A DNA stretch of 64,000 nucleotides from Sphingobacterium haloxyli (GCF_002980525.1 NZ_PVBQ01000006.1:268470-332469), one strand, 5' to 3'; shown: positions 45,401 through 53,951, counted from the first letter of the stretch. Made by a program: numbers and translations. The notes: a model not told the origin generated them from the sequence alone.

Positions 45401-46042
45401 CTAAAATTCAAAGATCTGGATGGGGATGGAGTAATTTATCAAGGTCTTAACCAGGCTGATAATTCCGGTGACAAAACGATAATCGGTAACTCCACCAGCA
45501 GGTACACTTTCGGGATCAATTTGGGAGGTGATTGGAACGGTATATTTGTATCTGCATTTTTACAGGGTGTGCTGAAACAGGACTGGTATCCTTCTGCAGA
45601 GTCCCGCTTCTGGGGTCAATATAACCGCCCATACAATGCTTATCCAAGATGGCATGAAGCCAATATGTATCGCGAAGAGTTGGGTAACTTTGATGCGTAT
45701 ACGCCGCGTCTTGTAGGCTATATTGCACAGGGGAGTGGTAGGGCGTTGAATGTCGCGAATGATCGCTTTTTGCAGAACGCGGCCTATATCAGGTTAAGAA
45801 ATCTTCAGGTGGGCTATAACCTACCACAAAAAGTCACTTCCAGAATCAACGCATCCACAGTAAGGCTCTATATGTCCGCAGAAAACATCTGGACTTGGTC
45901 GCCGATGTATAAATGGACGAAAGATACGGATGTGACAAATATCTACGGATCGGATCGGGATTTAAGTGGAGGAAATAGCGGTGACGGGTATAATTATCCG
46001 GTTCTGAAAGCTTTCGCTCTAGGTCTTACAGTTGGATTTTAA
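42467..46042 (+). CDS. SusC-family TonB-dependent transporter with STN domain (locus 5)
   Basis: The 1191 aa protein is the longest SusC here. After a cytosolic lead and signal (MKLSLAIPLLLAATLQVNALTYGQ) come the STN domain (KLSTVLQDIQLQSGYNIFYAESVL), a carboxypeptidase-like domain (ISGVVTNSTGEPMYNVTVSEKG), a plug from MDEVVVVGYGQQKKVNLTG, and a barrel ending FALGLTVGF. An internal ATG at 42542 could also serve as start. It responds through FecR to the sigma factor at 40493 and imports the substrate of a locus whose only enzyme is an EEP phosphoesterase. Confidence 0.96.
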   Translation: MQSNKKNLVGYPYGKKENTTSIPICMKLSLAIPLLLAATLQVNALTYGQRITLAKKNTKLSTVLQDIQLQSGYNIFYAESVLETRARVNVNLKNVTLEAALNDLLTANQLDYKIVDKNIIVSPAKSARTVRLDKKAVTVVAQQRTISGVVTNSTGEPMYNVTVSEKGTANRTATQENGRFEIVSRESDLVLVFSIVGYKSQEVQVGNRTSMRVEMEESIHSMDEVVVVGYGQQKKVNLTGAVDQVGGEVFENRPITNIAQGLVGAVPNLNIQMLDGKPTQSPAFNVRGTTSIGQGGNALVLIDGVEGDPRMLNPNDIENISVLKDAASASIYGARAAFGVVLITTKSASEGRTSITYNANMSLRSPTTVPDNITDSYPWAKGFNDAWSNWNDNGTSPTAVNKTLPFSPAYLAEIKRRWEDPSLPRVEVNPSTGEYMYFYSTDWYRELYKDNLMAQDHNIAVSGGSEKVVYYLSGRYNGQDGLFRYNSDDYSMYNLRAKGAVNLTSWLQVDNNTEYSNMRYFQPINVGEGSGIWRNLADEGHPLAPLLNPDGTLSFSAAYTVGDHYLGRNGVDSEHRFLKNRTGAVASFLDKKLNIRADFTFQTTDIRAQQNRVQVPYSRYEGVIGYTGTNTNDLQERRQTTQYMATNVYADYTTTIEDKHNFSFLLGYNYEQSRYDNLTVRRNGIVYPDAKDINLALGQGIVTTGGLKKWAIAGGFFRVNYNFMERYLLEINGRYDGSSKFPSDQQWAFFPSASAGWRLSEESFWKVNPRYLANVKIRASYGMLGNGNIDPYTFMENFTITQSERIIAGSRPQKTNQPNVVPAGLTWEKSATSNIGLEFALLDNRLQFVGDYYKRTTTDMFTVGPTLPAIFGTDVPKGNYADLQTKGWEVNVTWKDRFQLNNKPFNYDIRFVLADYTAEVTKYNNADKLLTDYYVGQRIGEIWGYRVEGLFRSEEEIANSASQTNVPNTNTRKNYPGDLKFKDLDGDGVIYQGLNQADNSGDKTIIGNSTSRYTFGINLGGDWNGIFVSAFLQGVLKQDWYPSAESRFWGQYNRPYNAYPRWHEANMYREELGNFDAYTPRLVGYIAQGSGRALNVANDRFLQNAAYIRLRNLQVGYNLPQKVTSRINASTVRLYMSAENIWTWSPMYKWTKDTDVTNIYGSDRDLSGGNSGDGYNYPVLKAFALGLTVGF

Positions 46043-46044
46043 AT

Positions 46045-47817
46045 ATGATAATGATGAAAAAGCTACAATATATATATGTGCTGTTGGCCCTTGTTGCGAC
46101 TTCGTGTAAGCTGGATGAAATACCAGTAGATACGGCGTCTAATGAAGCAATTTTTGGGTCTGAAGCTGGCATGCAGTTATATGCAAACTCTTTTTATGAT
46201 ATCCTGCCCAATCCGGATGTCGGAGTATTCCAAAAAGATGATCTGTCGGATTTCGTTGCAAGGAACGGAGTCGACAATTTTCTAGCACCTAATGCGTTGA
46301 GCCCTATTACCAGCACGGGATGGGACTGGAAGCCACTGCGCAATATCAATTATTTTATCGAAAACGCGCAAAATAGTCCGGTTCAGAATAAGGAGGAATT
46401 CATTGGCCTGGCTCGTTTCTTTAGAGCGTTGTTCTATTTTGATAAAGTTAAACGCTTCGGGGATGTTCCTTGGGTAGAAAATACTATTGACATCGATAAT
46501 GATGGGGTACTTTATGCGGGAAGGAATGATCGTTTTGACGTAATGGAAAAAGTGCTCGAGGATCTGGATTATGCGATAGAAAATATCGGCCTCGAATCGG
46601 ATGCGACCTCTACACGCATAACTAAAAATGTAGCGCGCGCCTACAAAACACGGATTTGCCTTCATGAGGCTTCATTTCGCAAGTACCACACTGACTATCA
46701 GCAGACAGCTACGGCTGAGCGCTGGTTTAGGGAGGTGGTAAAAGAGGCCAATCAGATCACTGGTTTTACGTTGCATAAGGCCGCTAACTTGGAAAACGCC
46801 TATCGGGAGCTTTTCATCACGAAAGTGCCGTACGCGGATGAAACGATGCTTGCCGTAGCGCTGGATGCAGGATTGCAGGTGTTTAGTTCGGCAAATCGAC
46901 GTTTCATTAGCCCGACCTATGGGAATAGGCCCAGCTTGACGCGGGATTTTGTTAAGATGTATCTAAATTTGGATGGCTCTCGTTTTACCGATGCACCAAA
47001 CCATTTCGCGACTACGTTTGCTGATGAAGTGCAGGATCGTGATTTGCGGCTTAAACAGACGATACGATCTGGCGACTATCACCGGACAGAAAATGGTGTG
47101 CCTGTTATTGCTCCACCGAATTTTACACAGACTTATACGGGTTATCAGCCTATAAAATGGTGTTATGACGAACGTTTTCCATATGATGATGAAAGCAGAA
47201 ACGATAACGCGCATATTATCATGCGCTGGGCGGAGGTGTTATTGAATAAAGCGGAAGCTTTGGCGGAATTGGGAGAAATGAGTGTCTCGGAGTGGGGTAA
47301 TACCATAGGTGCACTTCGCGAACGAGCAGGGATTGCTACATCGGCAGCGTCGGAATTGCCTACCTCTGCGGACCCGTATCTGGTTGATTATTACAAAGGA
47401 AAATTCACGGATCCAGTGATGTTGGAAGTAATGCGCGAACGTGCCGTCGAAATGATTTTTGAGGGGTTGAGAACGGATGATCTAATTCGGTGGAAGCTGG
47501 GTGAACTCTTCCAGTCTTCGAAGATGAACGGTATATATGTGCCAGCGCTCGGAGAGTATGATCTGAATGATGATGGGGTAATGGATGTATGTTTCTATCA
47601 AGGTGACCGCCCGAGTTCTTCTACGCCTGGGATTGCGTTTGTCAGAGTGGCTACGTCCGACGCGGCCGGCCAGATACGGCTATCCAATGGAACCTCCGGG
47701 GAGATCATCTGGAATCCGGGACCGCGTGAATGGGCTGATAGAAAATATCTCTATCCTATACCACTTGTAGATATTGAACGCAATGAAAATTTAGGACAGA
47801 ATGAAGGTTGGAAATAA
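46045..47817 (+). CDS. SusD/RagB-family surface lipoprotein (locus 5)
   Basis: A 590 aa lipoprotein partner of the SusC two bases upstream, so translation is probably coupled. The lipobox is ALVATSCKLDEIPVDT. The helix FIGLARFFRALFYFDKVKRFGDVPWVE and the C-terminal signature RERAVEMIFEGLRTDDLIRWK are typical of the SusD_RagB family. The start could also be one of two further ATG codons within the first four codons. Confidence 0.95.
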   Translation: MIMMKKLQYIYVLLALVATSCKLDEIPVDTASNEAIFGSEAGMQLYANSFYDILPNPDVGVFQKDDLSDFVARNGVDNFLAPNALSPITSTGWDWKPLRNINYFIENAQNSPVQNKEEFIGLARFFRALFYFDKVKRFGDVPWVENTIDIDNDGVLYAGRNDRFDVMEKVLEDLDYAIENIGLESDATSTRITKNVARAYKTRICLHEASFRKYHTDYQQTATAERWFREVVKEANQITGFTLHKAANLENAYRELFITKVPYADETMLAVALDAGLQVFSSANRRFISPTYGNRPSLTRDFVKMYLNLDGSRFTDAPNHFATTFADEVQDRDLRLKQTIRSGDYHRTENGVPVIAPPNFTQTYTGYQPIKWCYDERFPYDDESRNDNAHIIMRWAEVLLNKAEALAELGEMSVSEWGNTIGALRERAGIATSAASELPTSADPYLVDYYKGKFTDPVMLEVMRERAVEMIFEGLRTDDLIRWKLGELFQSSKMNGIYVPALGEYDLNDDGVMDVCFYQGDRPSSSTPGIAFVRVATSDAAGQIRLSNGTSGEIIWNPGPREWADRKYLYPIPLVDIERNENLGQNEGWK

Positions 47818-47834
47818 TTAGATGGAAAAAAGCT

Positions 47835-48689
47835 ATGAAAAGATTTAAGAGTAGTCTATATGGAATATGGTGTTTGTTGTTGTTATGCACGGCATGCAAA
47901 CAAGAACAGCCGGTAGCTGAATTTACGGTAGCGAGTTTTAATCTGAGAATGGACACGCCCCGGGATAGTCTTAATGCGTGGGAATATCGAAAAGAGATGG
48001 TTAAAAGTCTGTTGGTCTTTCATGAGATTGATATCGTGGGTACGCAGGAGGGGTTTATTCATCAGCTTAGGGGTATAAACGAGATTCAAGATTTTGAATA
48101 TGTCGGTGTTGGGAGAGATGACGGTGAAATGGAAGGGGAGCATTCGGCAATTTTTTACAACAAAAATAAGTTTGAGGTCATAGATAAGGGTGATTTCTGG
48201 TTTAGTGAAACACCTGACGTGCCTGGGCTAGGTTGGGATGCTGTTTGTTGCAACAGAATATGTTCGTGGGCAAAGCTGCAAGATAAAAGAAATGGCAAAG
48301 CGTTTTTTGTTTTTAATGCGCACTTTGACCATCAGGGAGTAAAGGCTCGGGAGGAATCCGCTAAGCTCTTAGTGAAAAAGGTGCGGGAGATTGCTGCTGA
48401 CTTACCGGTGATTGCTACAGGAGATTTTAATTCGACTCCGGAAACGCCGCAAATCCAAACGATAAAAGAACAGCTTAGAGATGCATATGAGGTCAGCGAA
48501 ACGCCGCCATATGGCCCTGTTGGCACAACCAATTCCTTTGATTGGCATGCGCCTGCAAAACATAGGATCGACTATGTGTTTCTAACGGACGATTTTGCCG
48601 TGGCAAAATATGGTGTGCTGGTGGATGCATTGGATATGCGTTATCCATCAGACCATATGCCTGTGGTAACTAAGTTGCGCTGGAAATAA
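47835..48689 (+). CDS. Endonuclease/exonuclease/phosphatase (EEP) family lipoprotein (locus 5)
   Basis: A secreted metal-dependent phosphoesterase. The signal MKRFKSSLYGIWCLLLLCTAC ends at lipobox Cys21. EEP motifs in order are ASFNLRMD, IDIVGTQEGF, FNAHFDHQG, ATGDFNSTPETP, HRIDYVFLTDDF and SDHMPVVT. An earlier in-frame start at 47808 overlaps susD but puts nine residues before the signal, so 47835 is preferred. Two cysteines in DAVCCNRICSW form part of the stretch copied as a shard at 36856. It differs clearly from the EEP protein of locus 3. It is the only enzyme in the locus, and a terminator follows. Confidence 0.93.
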   Translation: MKRFKSSLYGIWCLLLLCTACKQEQPVAEFTVASFNLRMDTPRDSLNAWEYRKEMVKSLLVFHEIDIVGTQEGFIHQLRGINEIQDFEYVGVGRDDGEMEGEHSAIFYNKNKFEVIDKGDFWFSETPDVPGLGWDAVCCNRICSWAKLQDKRNGKAFFVFNAHFDHQGVKAREESAKLLVKKVREIAADLPVIATGDFNSTPETPQIQTIKEQLRDAYEVSETPPYGPVGTTNSFDWHAPAKHRIDYVFLTDDFAVAKYGVLVDALDMRYPSDHMPVVTKLRWK

Positions 48690-48715
48690 TACAGCGTCTT
48701 TTCTGAAATCCGATC

Positions 48716-48746
48716 AACACCCGAGGCATTCGTCTCGGGTGTTTTT
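48716..48746 (+). terminator. Intrinsic terminator of locus 5
   Basis: Perfect 10 bp stem AACACCCGAG/CTCGGGTGTT with an 8-base loop, running into TTTTT. Confidence 0.85.
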
Positions 48747-48750
48747 GTTA

Positions 48751-48772
48751 CCTTTTTGGCCATGCTGGATCG
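48751..48772 (+). repeat. 22 bp sequence shared with 40221-40242
   Basis: Twenty-one of 22 bases agree between the two sites (core TTTTTGG-C/T-CATGCTGGATCG). The copy at 40221 runs into the sigma-gene shard and would read FLVMLDR. It is too short to say whether this one is another shard or a signal. Confidence 0.45.
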
Positions 48773-48811
48773 GCAAAAAAATCGTATTTTGTCGGAAATA
48801 TAGCAAGTTCC

Positions 48812-49609
48812 ATGAATGATTCGTCCTATTTCATTGTCGCTGGCCTCATGCTATTCGCCAGTGTGCTTATTATTTTCATCTTTAGGTATGGTGGTAAAAA
48901 GAAAATTCCAGTACCTGCTACCTTCACAGACGAGCTGATGGGAGGGATTCTCGAGAAGCAAGTTCGCTTTTATCGTCATCTACCAGCGGATGAACAGCAG
49001 ACGTTCTTGACAAGGGTACGCTATTTTTTGGAGCACACCAAGATATCGGCAGAGAAAGGTGCTGTGGTTACCGATGAGGACAAAGTACTTATTGCGGCGA
49101 GTGCGACTATTCCGCTTTTTCATTTCAAACTATGGGTGTATCGGAACCTTACGGAAGTACTGGTGTATCCTGATTATTTTGATGAACGTTTCAGTACAGC
49201 GAGCGAGCAGAGAAATGTCGCCGGGATGGTTGGTTCAGGTGCCCTCAGCAGCAAGATGATCTTATCACAGCAGGCACTGCGAAATGGTTTTTTGAACATG
49301 TCTGCAGATAATACCGCCATTCACGAATTTGTACACCTCATCGACAAGGCCGATGGCGAGGTGGATGGCATTCCCGAGTATCTTATCCCTAAGTCATTGA
49401 TCGAACCTTGGATCAAAGAGATGCATAAAACCATTCGCGAGATCAGAACGGGCGAATCAGATATCCGAGCATATGCGGGCACGAATGAGGCCGAATTTTT
49501 TGCCGTTGTATCAGAGTATTTCTTCAAAAAGCCCACTTTGCTAAAAGAGGATCATCCGAAGTTATACCATATGTTGGACCAAATCTATGGTGTATCCGCA
49601 TTGTCCTGA
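48812..49609 (+). CDS. MtfA-like zinc metallopeptidase
   Basis: A 265 aa membrane-anchored protein with an N-terminal hydrophobic segment (YFIVAGLMLFASVLIIFIFRY). The zinc-binding HEFVH is at residues 171-175 (NTAIHEFVHLIDKADGEVDGIP), and the downstream Glu ligand lies in TNEAEFFAVVSEYFF (about 226-228). This is the layout of the MtfA family, which in enterobacteria has aminopeptidase activity and binds the Mlc repressor. No Mlc-like gene is near, so its role here is open. It is transcribed alone after the locus-5 terminator. Confidence 0.9.
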   Translation: MNDSSYFIVAGLMLFASVLIIFIFRYGGKKKIPVPATFTDELMGGILEKQVRFYRHLPADEQQTFLTRVRYFLEHTKISAEKGAVVTDEDKVLIAASATIPLFHFKLWVYRNLTEVLVYPDYFDERFSTASEQRNVAGMVGSGALSSKMILSQQALRNGFLNMSADNTAIHEFVHLIDKADGEVDGIPEYLIPKSLIEPWIKEMHKTIREIRTGESDIRAYAGTNEAEFFAVVSEYFFKKPTLLKEDHPKLYHMLDQIYGVSALS

Positions 49610-49628
49610 AATATGGAAACTGGGTTCT

Positions 49629-49674
49629 GGGAAAATGAAATAAGCTGTACAAAAAAGCAAATTGAAAACTATCA
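49629..49674 (+). pseudogene. Shard of the GDPD gene
   Basis: Positions 49641-49674 match 60644-60677 in the GDPD gene at 33 of 34 bases (coding LSCTRKQIENYQ there), and the 12 bases before it also match with small gaps. A stop-like break follows. It is a stray piece of a gene that lies intact 11 kb away. Confidence 0.65.
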
Positions 49675-49915
49675 GTTAATCCGTTGTTAAATAAGCATGT
49701 GCGGGTATCTTATTTAAACGTCCGAAGCTAGTTTGTTTAAAAGGCCATTGGTAAAGCATAAAAATGACTTCAAAATTTACCGCGCTTATCGGCTTTATAC
49801 GAATGGAGCTAACTGCAGTTTTTTTGCCCTGTGAAATAGAAAACATTTTCGCGTGATCGCTGTTCTTTCAATGTGACATATAGTATAAGATCTGTTATAA
49901 TTAAACAACCGTAGG

Positions 49916-50074
49916 ATGGAGAAAGATAGTTTATTGCTTAACGAAGCGAATGTATTACTGAATTTGTTGGCAAGAAGATATAACTATAATAAAGAAGTGC
50001 GAGGTATTTCTGATTTATCAGAATTCAAAAATAGATTGCTATACATTTCTTACATTGTCTTTCCTCGCCTGTAG
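49916..50074 (+). CDS. Hypothetical 52-residue protein
   Basis: A short frame starts MEKDSLLLNEANVLLNLLAR and ends YISYIVFPRL with TAG. The composition looks protein-like (Leu-rich helix, then a mixed part), but I know no family. It lies in the 540 bp spacer before the glycosyltransferase operon, which otherwise holds the GDPD shard and nothing I can name. It may be a fragment. Confidence 0.3.
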   Translation: MEKDSLLLNEANVLLNLLARRYNYNKEVRGISDLSEFKNRLLYISYIVFPRL

Positions 50075-50152
50075 GAAAGGCCTACGCTCTGGAAAGAGTT
50101 CAAATTTTGAATGCTGTAATTGCTTGGCGTTTATAGATATACATAAATTATT

Positions 50153-51238
50153 ATGAAAATAGGAATCATTGCGCATTTAAAACACCCCATCCGCCAGCCG
50201 TTTATGGGTGGGCTAGAGGCTTTTACCCACGACATCAGCCGGTTGCTTATCCAACGAGGGCACGACGTGACGCTATTTGCAAGTGAATGCTCGGACCCTG
50301 TCTTAAATGTACATCCTATTCTAAGCGACGTAGACTATGATAGGGAAACGCTGAGCCGCTCCCGTTCGCATGAAATAAGTGGCGATTTTATTTCTACGCA
50401 TCACGCCTATCTGGAACTGATGCAGGATATCGACGAGTTAGGGTTTGATATCATATTCAATAACAGCCTCAATTATGTGCCGATCACCATGGCAACCTTG
50501 ACCCGGACGCCAATGGTTACGGTATTGCATACACCACCTATATTCGAAATGAAACGTGCAATCCGTAAAGAACGGAAATATGGTAAAATTACCTATGTTT
50601 CTGTATCGCAAAGCAATGCGATCGCTTGGCAGCCTTATGTGAAGGCGTGCAGCGTTATCCAAAACGGGATCGATTTGCGACAGTGGGGATTTAGCTCGGA
50701 GAATAGGGGTGACTATGTGTTGTGGTTTGGCCGCATACATCCCGACAAAGGTACGCACCTGGCCATCGAAGCTGCCCGTTTGGCGGGCAGGAAAATCAAG
50801 TTGGCGGGTTCCGTTGCAGATAGACATTACTTCGATACGTATGTTGCGCCTTTACTGGATGAAGAGTCAGAATGGGTGCAACACTGTACACATAAAGAAT
50901 TGAATGAACTTATCGGGAATGCGGCGGTCAGTGTTGTTACGCCGTGTTGGGACGAGCCATTTGGGCTGGTCGTGGCCGAGAGTCTCGCTTGTGGAACGCC
51001 TGTCGCCGGCTTTGCACGTGGAGCCTTGCCGACGATTATCAACAGCGCAACCGGGCGTTTAACAGAAGCGTGTTCCACCGTCGAGCTAGCCCGCTGCATA
51101 AACGAGGCGGCAACCCTCGATCGGAAAGCGTGCCGTCAGTATGCTGACAAAAATTTAAATATAGACATGATGGTAACCTCCTACGAGCAATTATTTCGGG
51201 AAATAAGTGCACGCAACCTGTTTTCCCATGCAGTTTAA
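50153..51238 (+). CDS. Glycosyltransferase family 4
   Basis: A 361 aa cytosolic GT-B enzyme. The N-terminal acceptor domain has GIIAHLKHPIRQPFMGGLEAFTHDISRLLIQRGHDVTLFASE, and the C-terminal donor domain has YVLWFGRIHPDKGTHLAIEAARLAGRKIKLAG and the E-x7-E motif in EPFGLVVAESLACGTPVAGF. It transfers a sugar from a nucleotide donor to an unknown acceptor. It is first in an overlapping three-gene operon, so the three enzymes probably build one glycan. There is no flippase or polymerase in the window. Confidence 0.94.
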   Translation: MKIGIIAHLKHPIRQPFMGGLEAFTHDISRLLIQRGHDVTLFASECSDPVLNVHPILSDVDYDRETLSRSRSHEISGDFISTHHAYLELMQDIDELGFDIIFNNSLNYVPITMATLTRTPMVTVLHTPPIFEMKRAIRKERKYGKITYVSVSQSNAIAWQPYVKACSVIQNGIDLRQWGFSSENRGDYVLWFGRIHPDKGTHLAIEAARLAGRKIKLAGSVADRHYFDTYVAPLLDEESEWVQHCTHKELNELIGNAAVSVVTPCWDEPFGLVVAESLACGTPVAGFARGALPTIINSATGRLTEACSTVELARCINEAATLDRKACRQYADKNLNIDMMVTSYEQLFREISARNLFSHAV

Positions 51239-52322
51239 ATATGGCTTTTACATTCATCATCATGGTTCAGGGCACGTTACCCGGGCAGTATCTATAGCCA
51301 ACTCGTTGCCCTACGACGAGGTTGTCTTCTTTGGAAGCGATCTGGAACCCTATAAAACATTGATCCCGGCGCAGATTCACTGTATTCATCTGCCCATCGA
51401 TACGCCTATGGATCTGGATAACGGCGTGAAAAATGACAACCTATCGTTTCTCCATTACGCGCCGCTAAATATCGCCGGCATTGCCCAGCGAAATCTCCTG
51501 CTGACCACTTTTTTCGCCCAAAATCGAACCTGTATGCTGGTGGTCGACGTATCGGTGGAAATAACGTTGCTGGCACGGCTCTGTGGGATACCAACGATCG
51601 TGGTCAGGCAGCACGGTGACCGAAGGGACACTGCACATACGCTAGCCTATGAAAGTGCAGAACTGATCGTGGCTCCGTACTCCGAATCACTCAGCTTTGC
51701 GCATGACGAGGGGCGTTTTGCAAGTAAAACCTTCTTTTCGGGCGGGTTTTCCAGGTTTGGGGACTCAACTGATGTAAATGAAGATACAATTCTGGGTAAC
51801 ATTGCGGTGTTTATCGGCAGGGGCGGGTCCTGCTTCGACGATCGTTTCATTACGCATTTGCGTGGGATATTACCGGCAAAGTATACCTTGCATATATTGG
51901 GCGAGCTGAGCCGTTGCGGCCCTTTACCGGGGCTGATTTACTATGGGCACAGCACCGCAGCAAAAGAAATTTTAAAATCCTGCGAAGTGGTGATCTGTAA
52001 TGCAGGCCATAACTGCGTCATGGAGGTGGGGAGCTTACGCAAGCGAATGATCTGCGTTCCTGCGGAACGTCCTTTTGATGAACAGCTCGTCAAAGCCATG
52101 TTGCTCCAACGCGAGGGTGTGGCGCTGGTTGTGCGCGAAAGCGAGCTTTATAACGCGGACTGGGAAACGCTTATTGTAAAAGCGAAAAACCTTTCGACTT
52201 TAGCCTGGAATGAGATGATGAACCCGAGCGCTACAGAACAGATCGCTGACAGGCTTAAACAGCTGCATAAGCAGTTATTTGAGCACCGGCTGGAACATGT
52301 ACAGATCAATGCATACAACTAA
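51228..52322 (+). CDS. GT-B glycosyltransferase with GT28-like C-terminal domain
   Basis: The protein starts MQFKYGFYIHHHGSGHVTRA, a nucleotide-sugar transferase beginning like that of MurG-type and macrolide-type enzymes. Its C-terminal domain has the donor motif VVICNAGHNCVMEVGSLRKRMICVPAERPFDEQ. At about 364 aa it is of usual length. The start overlaps the upstream gene by 11 bp (ATG at 51228), which points to translational coupling; an earlier in-frame ATG at 51207 is less likely. Donor and acceptor are unknown. Confidence 0.85.
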   Translation: MQFKYGFYIHHHGSGHVTRAVSIANSLPYDEVVFFGSDLEPYKTLIPAQIHCIHLPIDTPMDLDNGVKNDNLSFLHYAPLNIAGIAQRNLLLTTFFAQNRTCMLVVDVSVEITLLARLCGIPTIVVRQHGDRRDTAHTLAYESAELIVAPYSESLSFAHDEGRFASKTFFSGGFSRFGDSTDVNEDTILGNIAVFIGRGGSCFDDRFITHLRGILPAKYTLHILGELSRCGPLPGLIYYGHSTAAKEILKSCEVVICNAGHNCVMEVGSLRKRMICVPAERPFDEQLVKAMLLQREGVALVVRESELYNADWETLIVKAKNLSTLAWNEMMNPSATEQIADRLKQLHKQLFEHRLEHVQINAYN

Positions 52323-53142
52323 GCACATATCCATACTTACCCTCGTGTACCAACGGCGCAATGCGCTACGAAATATGCTCCGTGGAATAGCAAGCGGATC
52401 CATGTATCCAGCGGAGGTGGTGATTGTGCACATGAATGAACATCCGTACGACTTTTACGACGAGTACCCTTTCCCGATTCGGGCGATTTCGCTTGCAACA
52501 GACGGACCACTTAATCTATCGTTGGCCCGCAATACAGCCATGGAGCATGCCACGACGCCGTATGCTATTTTTTTGGACGTGGACTGCATTCCCGAGACAC
52601 CCCTGCTGGCGCAATATAAGCTTAAATTTGAACAGCAGCCCGAATTGGTAAGCGGTCGTGTTCGTTATTTACCAAATGGATTTGATCAAGTTCCTAATTG
52701 GTCGGATAGGATGTACGAAATAAGTACGCCTGATCCGGTACGAAGTGCGCTCAGCGAATACCCTTATGAATTGTTCTGGTCGCTTAACTTTGGGTGCGCT
52801 AAAGATACCTTTGAACGTATCGGAGGATTTGATGAGGCTTATCTAGGGTACGGCGGTGAAGATACTGATTTTGCGTTTAACGCCAGGGAAAAAGGTGTGT
52901 CGTTGCAGACGATTGATACACTAGCGTTTCACCAGCACCATCCCACCTACGACCCTCCGGTAGACCATCTGAAGAGTATTGTAGGCAACGCTACCTATTT
53001 CCGTAGGAAGTGGGGCAGGTGGCCTATGGAAGGTTGGCTGAGAAGTTTTGAAGAAAAGGGTTTCATCCATTTCACAGATGAAGAAATTATCCTATTGAAT
53101 GAGCCGACACCGCAGGATGCCATCCAGTTTTTACGTGATTAA
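52309..53142 (+). CDS. GT-A glycosyltransferase (family 2, galactosyltransferase-type C-terminus)
   Basis: The third enzyme of the operon. It has ISILTLVYQRRNALRNML at the N-terminus, the metal-binding DxD as FLDVDCIPE, and a galactosyltransferase-like GGFDEAYLGYGGEDTDFAFNAREKG. About 277 aa from the ATG at 52309; an ATG at 52297 and a TTG at 52279 are alternatives. All candidates overlap the gene upstream. No membrane segment is seen, so it acts in the cytosol or at the membrane face. Confidence 0.88.
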   Translation: MHTTKHISILTLVYQRRNALRNMLRGIASGSMYPAEVVIVHMNEHPYDFYDEYPFPIRAISLATDGPLNLSLARNTAMEHATTPYAIFLDVDCIPETPLLAQYKLKFEQQPELVSGRVRYLPNGFDQVPNWSDRMYEISTPDPVRSALSEYPYELFWSLNFGCAKDTFERIGGFDEAYLGYGGEDTDFAFNAREKGVSLQTIDTLAFHQHHPTYDPPVDHLKSIVGNATYFRRKWGRWPMEGWLRSFEEKGFIHFTDEEIILLNEPTPQDAIQFLRD

Positions 53143-53165
53143 CTTCGATAGTAAAGTGGGAACTA

Positions 53166-53258
53166 ATGGTGCGGAGACTGAAACCATGGCTAGGCAACCC
53201 CACGTTGGCAAAACTGGATACGCGTCGACAGCATAAAAAGAGGCTAATAATAACATAA
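53166..53258 (+). other. Possible 30-residue basic peptide or structured leader
   Basis: An ATG opens a frame of 30 codons rich in Lys/Arg (MVRRLKPWLGNPTLAKLDTR onward, ending RLIIT). It is more GC-rich than the spacer around it. It could be a gene tail, a small protein, or a structured 5' leader of the sigma gene. I cannot decide from sequence. Confidence 0.2.
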
Positions 53259-53317
53259 ATATTTATTAACAAAACCTTTATACCAGTTGTGTAATCTTGT
53301 AGGGTGAATTTTTCCTT

Positions 53318-53902
53318 ATGAGACCACACGCCAAAGATATTTCCGAAGAAGAGTTTAAGGCGTTCCAGCGTGGAAGCCAACGGGTTTTTCGGAAGGTTTT
53401 TGACACCTACCAGCAGACACTTCTACGGTATGCGTATTCCGTATGCGGAAAAGAGGATATTGCATCCGACGCGGTTCAAGAGAGTTTTGTTCAACTATAC
53501 CAAAGTCGTTCGAAGGTTGACGGCCCTAGCGGAATTTATCCCTTATTGTTCGTAGTAACCAAAAGATATCTGTTACGTGTTTTCCGTCGGTCGATTGTTG
53601 AGGCGAAATTTAAAAATGAGCTTAGCATCGATTGGGATGAACGCTCTACGGCAACAATTGACGAACTGGAGGGCAATGACTTGCGTTCCTTGCTGTTGGA
53701 ATTGGTGGAGCAGTTGCCTGCCAAACAAAAGGAGATATTCCAGTTGAACAAATTTGCGGGCTACTCTTACGAGGAGATTTCCGAACAGATGGGTACCTCC
53801 AAAAATACCGTGAAAAACCAATTAATAAGCGCGTCACGTAAAATAAGGCTGAGCTTGCACAAGCTTTACGCTTTTATTTTTTTAATTTATTTCTTTCGTT
53901 AG
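53318..53902 (+). CDS. FecI-like ECF RNA polymerase sigma factor (locus 7)
   Basis: A 194 aa protein with region 2 (VCGKEDIASDAVQESFVQLYQSRSKVDGPSGIYPLLFVVTKRYLLRVFRR) and region 4 (LPAKQKEIFQLNKFAGYSYEEISEQMGTSKNTVKNQLISASRKIRLSL). It is the same length and layout as the sigma factor of locus 5. Its fecR follows at 50 bp. An imperfect -7 element TAATCTTG is about 20 bp before the start. Confidence 0.94.
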   Translation: MRPHAKDISEEEFKAFQRGSQRVFRKVFDTYQQTLLRYAYSVCGKEDIASDAVQESFVQLYQSRSKVDGPSGIYPLLFVVTKRYLLRVFRRSIVEAKFKNELSIDWDERSTATIDELEGNDLRSLLLELVEQLPAKQKEIFQLNKFAGYSYEEISEQMGTSKNTVKNQLISASRKIRLSLHKLYAFIFLIYFFR

Positions 53903-53951
53903 TAGTCCTTTTACCGGCTTGAGGTAATTATAAGAGTAAAGGACAATAATA

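Noticed and set aside
53165..53260. Possible riboswitch before the locus-7 sigma gene
   Set aside because: The GGCAACCCC stretch recalls some riboswitch cores, but I could not fit any known consensus or a consistent set of helices.
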